DNA of 64,000 nucleotides, taken from positions 124,001 through 188,000 of the forward strand of contig JAHBSJ010000002.1 of the NCBI GenBank assembly GCA_019639155.1, given 5' to 3'. Positions 55,828 to 64,000 of the stretch are shown one piece after another. The notes beneath the pieces are model-generated. The model worked only from the letters and a program-made list of their open reading frames with translations, ran no database searches and was not told the DNA's origin. The position numbers and the translations under genes are program-made. This DNA comes from Acidobacteriota bacterium (GTDB lineage: Bacteria > Acidobacteriota > Blastocatellia > Pyrinomonadales > Pyrinomonadaceae). How positions within the stretch are numbered: position 1 is the stretch's first letter; every line of letters begins with the position of its first letter.

Positions 55828-56487
55828 ATGCCGCCGCCGACAAGACTCTATCTGATCCGACATGGACAATCTGCCGGAAATGCCCAGGGGCGTTTTGGCG
55901 GACACGGCACAACCCCGCTTTCTGAACTCGGCGTGGCACAGGCAGAGGCGACCGCAAAAGCTCTGGCCAAAGAAAAGATCGACGCGATATTCTCGAGCGA
56001 CCTGCTCCGTGCGATACAGACCGCGGAACCGCTCGCCCGCGAGATCGGTGTTGAGGTAAGGACGTCGCCTGCATTTCGCGAGCGTCACGTCGGCGTATTG
56101 GAAGGGCTGACGTTTGACGAATCACGGGAACGTCATCCGAAAGACTACTACGCCCTTGTTAACCGCAATGTCCACCATGTGATCACCGGCGGTGAAAGCT
56201 ACCGTCAGCTGCTGCTCCGCATTACGTCCGAGCTCGATTCGATCGTGAGCGAACATCGCGGCCGGCGGATCGCAATATTTTCTCACACCGGAGCTATTTG
56301 TTTCCTCACACTTCATCTACTCGGCGCCATACACCGCAACACAAAGCAGACGCCGTGGCTCATTACGTCTAATTGCGGTATCAATCGGTTCGAGTTTCGC
56401 GGACCGCGAAATGTGCGCGTTCTGGCTCTGAACGACACACGCCATTTAAGCAGTATTACCGGCAACGACTCTTTCGCCGCTAAATAG
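55828..56487 (+). CDS. Histidine phosphatase family protein (phosphoglycerate mutase-like)
   Basis: The 219-residue protein has the RHG motif in RLYLIRHGQSAGNAQGRFGG (His about 12), ending the first strand, and the second catalytic His in IAIFSHTGAICF. The conserved acid is in AFRERHVGVLEGLTF. Such enzymes act on phosphoglycerate, cobalamin precursors, sugar phosphates or proteins; the substrate cannot be told. The start is four bases after the prfA stop, so they are co-translated. Confidence 0.92.
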   Translation: MPPPTRLYLIRHGQSAGNAQGRFGGHGTTPLSELGVAQAEATAKALAKEKIDAIFSSDLLRAIQTAEPLAREIGVEVRTSPAFRERHVGVLEGLTFDESRERHPKDYYALVNRNVHHVITGGESYRQLLLRITSELDSIVSEHRGRRIAIFSHTGAICFLTLHLLGAIHRNTKQTPWLITSNCGINRFEFRGPRNVRVLALNDTRHLSSITGNDSFAAK

Positions 56488-56559
56488 TCACTCTTGTAAA
56501 ACACAAGATTCGGGTTCATACTCATTTCTACAAGCCAATTGGCCTGCGATGAGGTGAAT

Positions 56560-57561
56560 ATGAAGTATCTTGCATTAGCGTCTATTTTTTTGCTCTCCGT
56601 AATTCTCTCCCCTACAGCTGCGAAGGCTCAGACAGATGAACTTCGTTCCGCTACGGGATTGCCGATACAGATCGGCCAGCCCGCAGTTTTCGGCCAGGTC
56701 TCGATAAAACGCTTGGCATCGGGAGAACGAAAGCCGACCATTCATGTGACGATGCTCGAAGGCGGTACCCAGATCGGGCGAGTTCAGGTGAACGATGCAG
56801 GCTATTACTATTTCCTGCAGATGCCTCGGACGACAGCCACGCTGCTTGTTGAGATAAATAACTTCGAGGTTGGACGTGCAGTGCTTGCTGTTGCGGCCGG
56901 CGCGAGCCGAAACCTTAGACAGGATTTCACCGTCGATTGGGAAGAGTTCAAGAAGGTTTCGACCCCCGGAGTGATCTCTGCCATTTACCCGCGCAGCGAG
57001 GAGGCAGAAAAGGCCTTCGAGACAGCGATGAAAAGCTCGCGTGACAAGGATAATCAGCGTGCGGTGGCTCAGTTCAACGCAATATTGGAAAAAGACCCGA
57101 AAGATTTTGTAGCCTGGACCGAACTTGGAACGGTGTTTTTCAGAATGAATTCTTTGGACAATGCTGAGGCATGCTATTTCAAAGCCATCGAGCTGAAGAA
57201 GGATTATGTCATGGCTCTATTGAATCTTGGAAAGCTGTATTTGAGCAGGCAAAAAGCTGACGAAGCCGTTCTGGTTCTGAGCAACGCGGTCTCATCTTCA
57301 CAGGCGAACGCCGATGCACGTCACTATTTGGGTGAAGCCTATCTAATGGCAAAAAAGGGCTCACTCGCCGTCCCGCAGTTAAAAGAGGCTATCAAACTCG
57401 CTCCCGATGACAAGGCCGAACTTCATTTAAGGCTTGCGGATCTTTATAACGCTGCCGGCGGCAAGAAACTCGCAGCTGAGGAATACAAACAGTTCCTCAA
57501 GAAACGTCCCGACCATCCTGACAAAGATAAGTTCGAAAAATACATTCGAGACAATCAGTAA
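56560..57561 (+). CDS. Exported TPR-repeat protein
   Basis: From ATG 56560 the protein is 333 residues with a signal peptide (YLALASIFLLSVILSPTAAK). Residues ~30-135 are a beta-rich domain (VFGQVSIKRLASGERKPTIH). Residues ~150-330 hold four to five TPR units, including QFNAILEKDPKDFVAWTELG and NAEACYFKAIELKKDYVMAL. It likely acts outside the cytoplasm as an adaptor. The upstream ATG 56539 is less likely because the GAGGTG ribosome site precedes 56560. A bidirectional terminator follows. Confidence 0.87.
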   Translation: MKYLALASIFLLSVILSPTAAKAQTDELRSATGLPIQIGQPAVFGQVSIKRLASGERKPTIHVTMLEGGTQIGRVQVNDAGYYYFLQMPRTTATLLVEINNFEVGRAVLAVAAGASRNLRQDFTVDWEEFKKVSTPGVISAIYPRSEEAEKAFETAMKSSRDKDNQRAVAQFNAILEKDPKDFVAWTELGTVFFRMNSLDNAEACYFKAIELKKDYVMALLNLGKLYLSRQKADEAVLVLSNAVSSSQANADARHYLGEAYLMAKKGSLAVPQLKEAIKLAPDDKAELHLRLADLYNAAGGKKLAAEEYKQFLKKRPDHPDKDKFEKYIRDNQ

Positions 57562-57580
57562 TATTCAAAATACAGAATTG

Positions 57581-57617
57581 AAAAAGGGCTGAGATGCAAA
57601 GCATCTCAGCCCGAAGT
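57581..57617. terminator. Bidirectional intrinsic terminator
   Basis: GGGCTGAGATGC (57586-57597), AAA, GCATCTCAGCCC (57601-57612) is a perfect 12-pair stem, flanked by AAAAA on the left and GAAGTTTTT on the right. It serves the two convergent genes on either side. Confidence 0.92.
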
Positions 57618-57637
57618 TTTTCCGATCAAACCTCTAG

Positions 57638-60600
57638 TTAGAAGTCGTAGCGAAGTGCAAACTGCATAATTCGCGGCGAGTTCACTTGCGTTGTAAATCG
57701 TCCAAAGTTTGCTGTTGGCAATGTACCTGGCAAATTGATAAGGCCAGTTGCCTGCCCACCAAAAAGCGGAGTATTAGTTACGTTAAAGGTATCCCAGCGG
57801 ATGGTTACCTTATGGGTTTCCTTCCACGGCATATCAAAGGATTTAGCAAGCCCTGCGTCTATGTTAAACTCGTTCGGAAGCCTGACTGGATTTCTTGTGC
57901 CCGTTTGACCTGGGAAGGGAGACTGGAACGAGTCCCAAGCTGCTTTTGGATCCACGAAAAGATTCGGTATGTCACATCCTGACGTACACCCAGCCGGAGC
58001 AGTGTTGAAGTTGGTTCCCGTCTTGACTGGCTTGATACGGTTCATATAGGAACGGATCTGCCAGTTAGTTTGCCATCCCATTCCATCGTACCAGCCGTCG
58101 TACGGATAGCCGCTATGCCAGCGGAAAACGCCACTTAACTGCCAACCGCCAACAATCGCATTGAGGAATTTATTCATTCCACGGCCAAAAGTACGATCAC
58201 GGCCAATGGGAATATCCCAGACGCCGTTGAAATTCATCTGGTGCCGAATATCAAAATCAGAGTTAGCTCGCTGATCTCTGAGATTAAATGCATTTAGGAC
58301 AAACGCAGATGCAAACAAACCGCCTGTTTGGAGTCCTGATGCTTCGTCAAATGACTGTGAGAACGTGTAGTTGAAATCCCACGTCAGCGATTTAAGCCTT
58401 TGACGGAACGACAATGTACCTCCGTGGTAGTCAGAAGTGCCAACGGTGCTGAAAGCAGATAGGGCGTCATACTGACCTTGGAAGAAATAACGTGTACCGC
58501 CGAACCCGTCGAGAAATTGCATAGCGTAGGTCCAATCACCAAACGAACGCTGGATTCCATAAATGGCCTGCGTGTTTGTGCAAGGATTATTCGGAGTGGA
58601 GGTTCCGGCGGGGCAACCGAAGGCACCAGCAAGCACACCCGGACCCCACATATTCTCGAAAAATCCGACAGCGGCAACGTTTGTAGCAGGGGTGCCTGCC
58701 CGAAGCTGCTGCTCAAGGATCGTGGCTGCCTGATTGTACGTGAGTCCCGAGCGAGGGTCACGAATTTCTCCCCTCAGCATCATGGCGTCGCGGCCGATCA
58801 GAAGGTTGCGTGCGAGACGTCCTACATAAGCTGCATCGACCCAAATATCCCACGGCAGACGGCGGCCATAGCTGACATTCCATGAGTAGTTGATCGGTGA
58901 AACAAGATTCTGATCGAGCGATGTCTCCACCTTACCATTTCCAGGATTGGCCGAAGGTGCCGTCTGTGGGAAAGTCAGGCCGGTCGGGATTGTCAAAAGC
59001 GGCAGGTTACGAATATTCATATTCGGACCCGTATACAGCGGCCCAGGATTCGTCGTGACGTTGAATGTGTTAACGTTAATAGACGCCTGCGAAGAAAACC
59101 CGAGATTGTTAGAGCCGTCCCAGTTCGTTGCGAGTTGCTGACCGAAATAGTCATTCGTGATCGAGAAGCCCGCACGAATTACCGAATCGGAGCCCTTACC
59201 GAATAACTTGGACCAGAATCCTTTTTCGAATTCAGGTGACCAGGCGATCGACACGCGGGGCTGCCAGTTGTTCTTATCAAGCGGATAGATGTCATCCAGG
59301 CCGTTCGACTTTCCGGCCAAACGGACCGAAAGGACATCACGGTAGTTGATTCCTTGATTCATTGCAACGGCGGTTCGCCTTAAGTATTCAGAAAGAACGA
59401 TGCTGGGGACTGTTTCAAACCCTTGGGTCTCGGTCACCGGCATGCTGAGACCGTAGCGGATACCGGCGGTCAGCGTGATGTTCGGACGGATCTTCCAAGA
59501 ATCCTGAAAGTAGAAATCATATTCATCCGTCTTGAATTCACGAAGTACCGGCGAACCTGCAGGCTGTAGCTGACCGTTCACGAGGAAGTTGAAGTTGGCT
59601 CCATAGCCATTTAACCTGCCAAATAATGCAGTAATGGCGTTCTGTACATTAAAATCCCACGTTGGAGCGACTCGAATTGCGGTGTTATTATATGCAGCCG
59701 TTCCGGTCGGGGCTTGACCAGTTGAAGTGCGAAGATATTGATCGACAACAACTCTGGTTATATTGGCAACATACGCGCTTCGATTCATCGTTGCGTTATC
59801 AAATGACCGAGCAAAGCTATTACGCGTGTTCTTGATGAAACGGAAATTCACACCGAACTGGAACGAATGGTTACCCTTGATCCAAGTGGTGTCATTCGTT
59901 ATGTTTGTCGTCGGGTTGGTTCGAGTTATCGAGCGAGCAAAAAAGCTCGGCTGAAAAATATCTCGGATCGTAATCGCGGGGTCTGTAGAATCGCCTTGAT
60001 TGCTAAATGCAATCCTTGATAAGCCATAACTAAAGCGATTAGTAAGATTGTTTCTTACAAGCCATGTGTGTGCAGCGGAAAAGCCAAGTGGATGGCTCCA
60101 CAAATTTGTAGGCAGCGTGTCTGGGAAATAGGACGTCGAGCCGGTGATATCCTGTTGATAGTTGCCACGGAAAGAAACTTGATGTTTCTGATCCCGTGTC
60201 ACAAACCAATCAAATTTAGCCGTATGAGCGTTTTGTTCAATGTTTGTAGGCGCGTTAAACCTATATCCACCGACATTTCGACCATCGCCAACTGTCGAAT
60301 CATTTACCGGGTATCGCTGAACAATCGATTGAAAAAGTGAAAGCACAGCCGGATTTACGTCAACAACAGGTCCGGATGCCGGAGCCTGTGCCCCAGTTCC
60401 AACAAAATTGAATGAGTTGATCGCAGCAATTCCGATATTCCAGTCAGTTGTTCCGAAAAACGGCGTTCCCTCTATGTTATTGATGGCCTGGAAACTCACA
60501 TTTCCTTGTGCCAGAGAGGCTGTCGGCACGAGGCGAGCAACAGATACTCCCGCCCCCTGACGCATCCCTTCATAATTATAGAAGAAGAAAAGCCTATCCT

Positions 60601-61462
60601 TAACGATCGGACCGCCAAGACGACCGCCGAAAAGATTTCTAATCAGATCCGGTCTTTCAACTCCAGAACGATTATTGAACCAGTTATTTGCGGTTGTAGC
60701 AGTATTCCTATGGTACCAATAAGCAGCTCCGCGAAATTCGTTAGTGCCACTCTTTGTGATCAACGAGATCTGAGCCCCCGAAGAGCGTCCTTTACTGGCG
60801 TCCGGGTTCGACGTGGTCACGCGGAATTCATCGACCGAGTCGGGATTGACGCGAAGAACCGTTTCGAACGCACCTGCGTTCTGCTGGTTGTTAACGTCGA
60901 TACCGTCAAGCGTGATATTCGCTTGGTCAGAACGGCCGCCCGTGACCGAGCCGTCCGGTGTAACACCGGCCTGCAGGCTCAGCAGGTTAGCGACGTTCCG
61001 TCCCAACAGGGGCAAATTAAGAATCTGACGCGAAACGAAGTTGTTACCCAAGCTGGCGTCCTGAGTGTTCACGACGCTTTCCAAGCTGGCGGCGTCAACA
61101 TTGACGACCTCGGAAACCTCTCCGAGTTCCAATCTGACGTTGATCTCGGTAGAGATATCAACGAGTGCACGGACATTGCCGACGACAGCCTTTTTGAAGC
61201 CTGCCTGCTCAACTTCGATCCTGTATGTGCCGGTCTGCGCCGAGGGGAACGAGAATACGCCGCTGTCATTTGTGACAACGGTACGCACCGCTCCTTGTAC
61301 ACTGATCAGTTTTACGGTCGCACCGGCGACTACGTTACCTTGAGGATCGGTAACGGTTCCGGTAACGGCCGAAGTTCCCACCTGTGCCGAGACAAATGCC
61401 GCGGCGAAGGCGGTGACCAGTGCAAGCTGCATGAACCTGGCGACCAATTTCCCAAATTTCAT
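57638..61462 (-). CDS. Giant TonB-dependent (Oar-like) receptor
   Basis: From ATG 61462, preceded by GGAGGAAAA, the protein is 1,274 residues. A signal peptide (LALVTAFAAAFVSAQ) is followed by a carboxypeptidase-regulatory-like sandwich (~30-115; VTGTVTDPQGNVVAGATVKL), a plug (~125-240) and a very large beta-barrel to the terminal FALRYDF. This is the OmpA-related/Oar-like receptor class expanded in Acidobacteriota, thought to import large carbohydrates or peptides. Substrate is unknown. The 16 upstream codons in the open frame lack signal character. Repeats in the barrel are not evident. Confidence 0.92.
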   Translation of the reverse strand: MKFGKLVARFMQLALVTAFAAAFVSAQVGTSAVTGTVTDPQGNVVAGATVKLISVQGAVRTVVTNDSGVFSFPSAQTGTYRIEVEQAGFKKAVVGNVRALVDISTEINVRLELGEVSEVVNVDAASLESVVNTQDASLGNNFVSRQILNLPLLGRNVANLLSLQAGVTPDGSVTGGRSDQANITLDGIDVNNQQNAGAFETVLRVNPDSVDEFRVTTSNPDASKGRSSGAQISLITKSGTNEFRGAAYWYHRNTATTANNWFNNRSGVERPDLIRNLFGGRLGGPIVKDRLFFFYNYEGMRQGAGVSVARLVPTASLAQGNVSFQAINNIEGTPFFGTTDWNIGIAAINSFNFVGTGAQAPASGPVVDVNPAVLSLFQSIVQRYPVNDSTVGDGRNVGGYRFNAPTNIEQNAHTAKFDWFVTRDQKHQVSFRGNYQQDITGSTSYFPDTLPTNLWSHPLGFSAAHTWLVRNNLTNRFSYGLSRIAFSNQGDSTDPAITIRDIFQPSFFARSITRTNPTTNITNDTTWIKGNHSFQFGVNFRFIKNTRNSFARSFDNATMNRSAYVANITRVVVDQYLRTSTGQAPTGTAAYNNTAIRVAPTWDFNVQNAITALFGRLNGYGANFNFLVNGQLQPAGSPVLREFKTDEYDFYFQDSWKIRPNITLTAGIRYGLSMPVTETQGFETVPSIVLSEYLRRTAVAMNQGINYRDVLSVRLAGKSNGLDDIYPLDKNNWQPRVSIAWSPEFEKGFWSKLFGKGSDSVIRAGFSITNDYFGQQLATNWDGSNNLGFSSQASINVNTFNVTTNPGPLYTGPNMNIRNLPLLTIPTGLTFPQTAPSANPGNGKVETSLDQNLVSPINYSWNVSYGRRLPWDIWVDAAYVGRLARNLLIGRDAMMLRGEIRDPRSGLTYNQAATILEQQLRAGTPATNVAAVGFFENMWGPGVLAGAFGCPAGTSTPNNPCTNTQAIYGIQRSFGDWTYAMQFLDGFGGTRYFFQGQYDALSAFSTVGTSDYHGGTLSFRQRLKSLTWDFNYTFSQSFDEASGLQTGGLFASAFVLNAFNLRDQRANSDFDIRHQMNFNGVWDIPIGRDRTFGRGMNKFLNAIVGGWQLSGVFRWHSGYPYDGWYDGMGWQTNWQIRSYMNRIKPVKTGTNFNTAPAGCTSGCDIPNLFVDPKAAWDSFQSPFPGQTGTRNPVRLPNEFNIDAGLAKSFDMPWKETHKVTIRWDTFNVTNTPLFGGQATGLINLPGTLPTANFGRFTTQVNSPRIMQFALRYDF

Positions 61463-61955
61463 TTTATTTTCCTCCAAAGATTTGCTCGACCAGACCCGGA
61501 AGCCTGTCAAGCAGAAATTGCCAAATTCCTATTCAGAGACCTCGACGAGGGTGACGGATGGACCCCAAATTTTTGGGACGTGACCGCCAATGGTCCGACG
61601 TTTTCGACTCGGTTCAAGGAAAAATAACAAGTGCTGTATTTTTTTACCACAATGTTAAATTGGGGACAGGGAATCTTGAAGCATAATCCGTGCCAATACT
61701 GACACTCGCGGATCAAATTTAACATCCGGCGACGGAATTCGATCAGATCAACGCAATCTACGGTGGAAACCGTTGCAAATAAAGCACTAGCAGGAGTTTT
61801 GGGATGCCTTGAATGGAAAGATCGCTGTCCTTTCGCAAGATCGACCGGAGATCGGCGACTAGTATTGCCCTGAAATTCTTTAATATCTCGTAATTATCTT
61901 CATTTTATTGGATTTACACTTATCATTTCGTTCGGAATCGACCAAACAAATCCGG
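61463..61955. other. Intergenic region upstream of the Oar-like receptor
   Basis: Nearly 500 bases contain no convincing open frame. The half nearest 61463 has T-rich runs (TTTTTTT near 61634) that on the minus strand give an A-rich leader, and the part near 61880-61930 is AT-rich. I see no clear sigma70 pair, riboswitch or small RNA. Leftmost bases hold the ribosome-binding site of the receptor. Confidence 0.6.
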
Positions 61956-62909
61956 TCAGCGGCGCCACAGATTCGGCTGTTTCGCCCTCATGTCGCGAAC
62001 CGCGGCCGATGCTGAAAATGCCGCGTTTGAAAGCGTCATCTGATCCGGATGAGCGACGTCGCCAACCGCGTAAATTCCCTCCAAGTTGGTCATACCGTTC
62101 TTATCGGTAGCGATATATCCGTCTCGATCCAGCGTTATCAGATCCGCAAATTCTTCGGAATTCGGCACCACACCGATCCGTATCAGTGATGCTTCGGCAG
62201 CGTACTGAAAACGCTCACCGGTCTCGATATCCTCGGCTTCAACGGCAGTCAGCGATGAATCGCCGATGAATCGCCTAACCCGCATATTTTCAATCAATTG
62301 CACGTTCGCCTGCCTTGCCGCGTGATCAAGGAAATCAGATCTTGCCCTGAAGTGACGGCTTCGGTTCAGGACGGTCACATGACCGGCCGTTTTCGACATC
62401 ATTGAAGCATTCTCAAGGGCTGCGTCTCCGCCGCCTATGACCACGACATTCTTTCCGGCGACACGTCCGATCTCTCTCGCCCCCGAGGACAAAATGCCGC
62501 GGCCTGCGAATTCTATTTCGCCCGGCACCTCTAACGTCCGCCTTCTGACCCCTGTCGCAATTACCAATGCGCCGAATCTTAGCTGCTCACCGCTGTTAAG
62601 TCCAACTATTCTCTTATTTAGATCGACAAAAGCAACCGAAGAACTCGTTCTGATATTTGCAGCAATGGCATTGGAATGGGAGCGTAAATGCGTCAGCATT
62701 TCCGCGCCGTTGTCCATGAGCAAGCCCGGATAATTCACTATACGATTGAACGTCCAGTTCAATTGCCCGCCAATCTCATCGTCTTTCTCCAAAACAACAT
62801 GGCTGAGGCCGAAGTCGGCGCACCAGATCGCCGCAGAGATGCCTGCCGGACCAGCACCTATGATCACCGCATCAAATGTGCTCACATCGTCAACTTGGGT
62901 CTCGTTCAT
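61956..62909 (-). CDS. Thioredoxin-reductase-like FAD/NAD(P) oxidoreductase without CxxC
   Basis: The 317-residue protein has the FAD loop IIGAGPAGISAAIWCADFG at ~15-33, GGQLNWTFNRIVNYPG, and the NADPH loop VVVIGGGDAALENASMMSKT. The fold order matches bacterial thioredoxin reductase. The redox CxxC expected after GRGI is replaced (FAGRGILSSGAREIG), so it cannot reduce thioredoxin by the usual route. It may be closer to ferredoxin/flavodoxin:NADP reductases of the TrxR-like class. EGIYAVGDVAHPDQM near the end is the FAD-binding GD motif. Single gene. Confidence 0.9.
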   Translation of the reverse strand: MNETQVDDVSTFDAVIIGAGPAGISAAIWCADFGLSHVVLEKDDEIGGQLNWTFNRIVNYPGLLMDNGAEMLTHLRSHSNAIAANIRTSSSVAFVDLNKRIVGLNSGEQLRFGALVIATGVRRRTLEVPGEIEFAGRGILSSGAREIGRVAGKNVVVIGGGDAALENASMMSKTAGHVTVLNRSRHFRARSDFLDHAARQANVQLIENMRVRRFIGDSSLTAVEAEDIETGERFQYAAEASLIRIGVVPNSEEFADLITLDRDGYIATDKNGMTNLEGIYAVGDVAHPDQMTLSNAAFSASAAVRDMRAKQPNLWRR

Positions 62910-63072
62910 CAGTCTGCAATTCTACTATTTTTGTCATCAGAATATGCCGTTTTTTGTCACAATTCTGTCTTGCGGCGGCCTCGGCTTGAGCTTCACACTT
63001 TGACAATGCCTCCTAACTAGTGTGTTTGCAGATATTTAGCATCATATGCTCTCGCTTTACGGTCGTATTTAT

Positions 63073-63093
63073 GATGGCATCAGTATTGCCATC
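63073..63093. promoter_or_regulatory. Inverted repeat upstream of the 63179 gene
   Basis: GATGGC (63073-63078) and GCCATC (63088-63093) pair across a nine-base spacer, about 85 bases before the start codon. It could be an operator; no regulator is identified. Confidence 0.35.
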
Positions 63094-63178
63094 AGAATGT
63101 GATGACTATTGCGCCGTGCGCTCCCGCAAAACCCACCGCAACGGCCCCACTAAAGCTGATCAGCAAATTGAAAAGACC

Positions 63179-64000
63179 ATGAGACTCGATATCGAATCAC
63201 CCGCCCAGTCTATTCCCTCGTCCACGGAAATTTTGCATTCTAACGGCGCTTCACCGTCTGAAAAGGCCCAGGTCCTGCTCGATAACGGCATCGCCGCCGC
63301 ACAAAAAGGCGACCGCCGCTCGGCCCGTCTGCTCCTGGACCTCGCCGTCGAGGCCGAGCCGCATCTTGTCGACGGCTGGATGTGGCTTGCATCCATAAGC
63401 GAGTATCCTGAGGAACTGCTGTCGTATCTGGACAAGATCCTGGAGATCGACCCTCAAAATCAAAAAGCGATCGACTGGCAGATATCGACCCGCTCCCTAA
63501 TGGCAAAGACGCTTGTTCAGAAGGCGGTCGAAACAGATCGGAACGGTGAGCGTGAGGGAGCTGTGTCGCTTCTCGACCAAGCACTCGAATACGACGAAAA
63601 ATGTATCGTGGCCTGGTCGTGGAAAGCAACGCTCGAAGAAGATAATGATAAAAAGATAGAACTTCTGTCGAAGGTCATCGAGATCGATCCCGAAAACAGC
63701 GAAGCCGCGGCTGCGATCGAGTCGATCAATAAAGAAAAGATACACCGAAAACGCAGCGAAGCAGGTCAGGCCTTTATTAACGGATCTGTGGAAGAGGCAC
63801 TTGGTCTTTTCGAAGAGCTTTCCGAGATCGAAGAATATCGGTTCGAATCCTTACTTGTGGCCGGGTTCTTCGCGGAATCGCTTGAATCAAAACTCGAAGC
63901 ATTCAGAAGCGCCGCTTCGATGGCAGGCGAAGATTCGATGTCTGCCCTCGCTGTCAACTTCCTCGAGAGGCTGAGTAACCCCGAAACCGAGCCTTTCGCC
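63179..64000 (+). CDS. TPR-repeat protein, 3' end beyond the window
   Basis: The frame from ATG 63179 stays open for 274 codons to the window edge. It contains TPR-like units: AQVLLDNGIAAAQKGDRRSA, YLDKILEIDPQNQKAIDWQI and LLSKVIEIDPENSEAAAAIE. The phrase VDGWMWLASISEYPEE is typical of TPR proteins. No signal peptide is visible, so it appears cytoplasmic. The start is the first good ATG; there is no strong ribosome site before it, so an upstream start is possible. Function unknown. Confidence 0.8.
   Translation, partial: MRLDIESPAQSIPSSTEILHSNGASPSEKAQVLLDNGIAAAQKGDRRSARLLLDLAVEAEPHLVDGWMWLASISEYPEELLSYLDKILEIDPQNQKAIDWQISTRSLMAKTLVQKAVETDRNGEREGAVSLLDQALEYDEKCIVAWSWKATLEEDNDKKIELLSKVIEIDPENSEAAAAIESINKEKIHRKRSEAGQAFINGSVEEALGLFEELSEIEEYRFESLLVAGFFAESLESKLEAFRSAASMAGEDSMSALAVNFLERLSNPETEPFA

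Noticed and set aside
60506-61627. Long plus-strand open frame of 373 codons
   Set aside because: It is the antisense shadow of the N-terminal part of the Oar-like receptor; it lacks domain logic and overlaps a gene with clear signal peptide and plug domain.

Overview
The window looks like chromosome of an Acidobacteriota-type bacterium, most plausibly class Blastocatellia. This is an inference from gene content: a ~1,270-residue Oar-like TonB receptor with a carboxypeptidase-regulatory N-terminus, a DUF4388/J-domain/TPR protein, TPR lipoproteins, and an rpmE-DUF1385-prfA cluster. No rRNA, tRNA, transposase, integrase or CRISPR array was seen. Both ends cut genes: alanine dehydrogenase on the left and a TPR protein on the right.

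Layout. 0-3.6 kb: alanine dehydrogenase (partial), a zinc-ribbon/NHL membrane protein, glutathione peroxidase and an unknown protein. 3.7-14.2 kb: a defence island. It is one co-directional type I restriction-modification operon (half-size HsdS, HsdM, RhuM, HsdS, DUF3800, HsdR, YgjP-like metallopeptidase) followed by an Mrr-type endonuclease. It starts at a clear sigma70 promoter bracketed by a repeated operator-like palindrome. 14.2-15 kb: non-coding tandem repeats. 15-31.5 kb: mostly minus-strand housekeeping and metabolic genes (SLC13 permease, aldehyde dehydrogenase, HtrA, zinc alcohol dehydrogenase, glyA, ligA, Rieske oxygenase, GNAT) plus VapBC, a plus-strand MsrB-MsrA fusion and a nucleotidyltransferase pair. 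31.6-38.6 kb: DUF4388/J/TPR protein, HD-GYP protein, degenerate D12-like methylase, a 14-copy 21-bp tandem array, unknown proteins and a cluster of small hairpins. 38.6-43 kb: Kup potassium transporter with a KdpE/KdpD-like two-component pair. 43-51 kb: MFS transporter, Fur-box TonB receptor, enoyl-CoA hydratase, histone-deacetylase-like amidohydrolase, FAD oxidoreductase and VOC protein. 51-64 kb: methyltransferase, DUF1801, rpmE-DUF1385-prfA, histidine phosphatase, TPR protein, giant Oar-like receptor, thioredoxin-reductase-like flavoprotein and a TPR protein.

The most unusual signal recurs at three unrelated places. A small same-strand cargo (vapBC; a lipoprotein plus 108-residue partner; a 124-residue coiled-coil protein) sits immediately downstream of a host gene (aldehyde dehydrogenase; a 218-residue unknown; an MFS transporter). 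Just beyond each cargo lies a second, slightly diverged copy of the last 16 to ~41 codons of that host gene, still with its own stop codon. In one case the displaced copy also keeps the complete terminator that the intact gene has lost. This is the footprint of cargo being spliced onto gene 3' ends while the host gene stays whole. No recombinase is visible, so the mechanism is open: site-specific integration at gene ends, or homology-anchored illegitimate recombination of incoming DNA.
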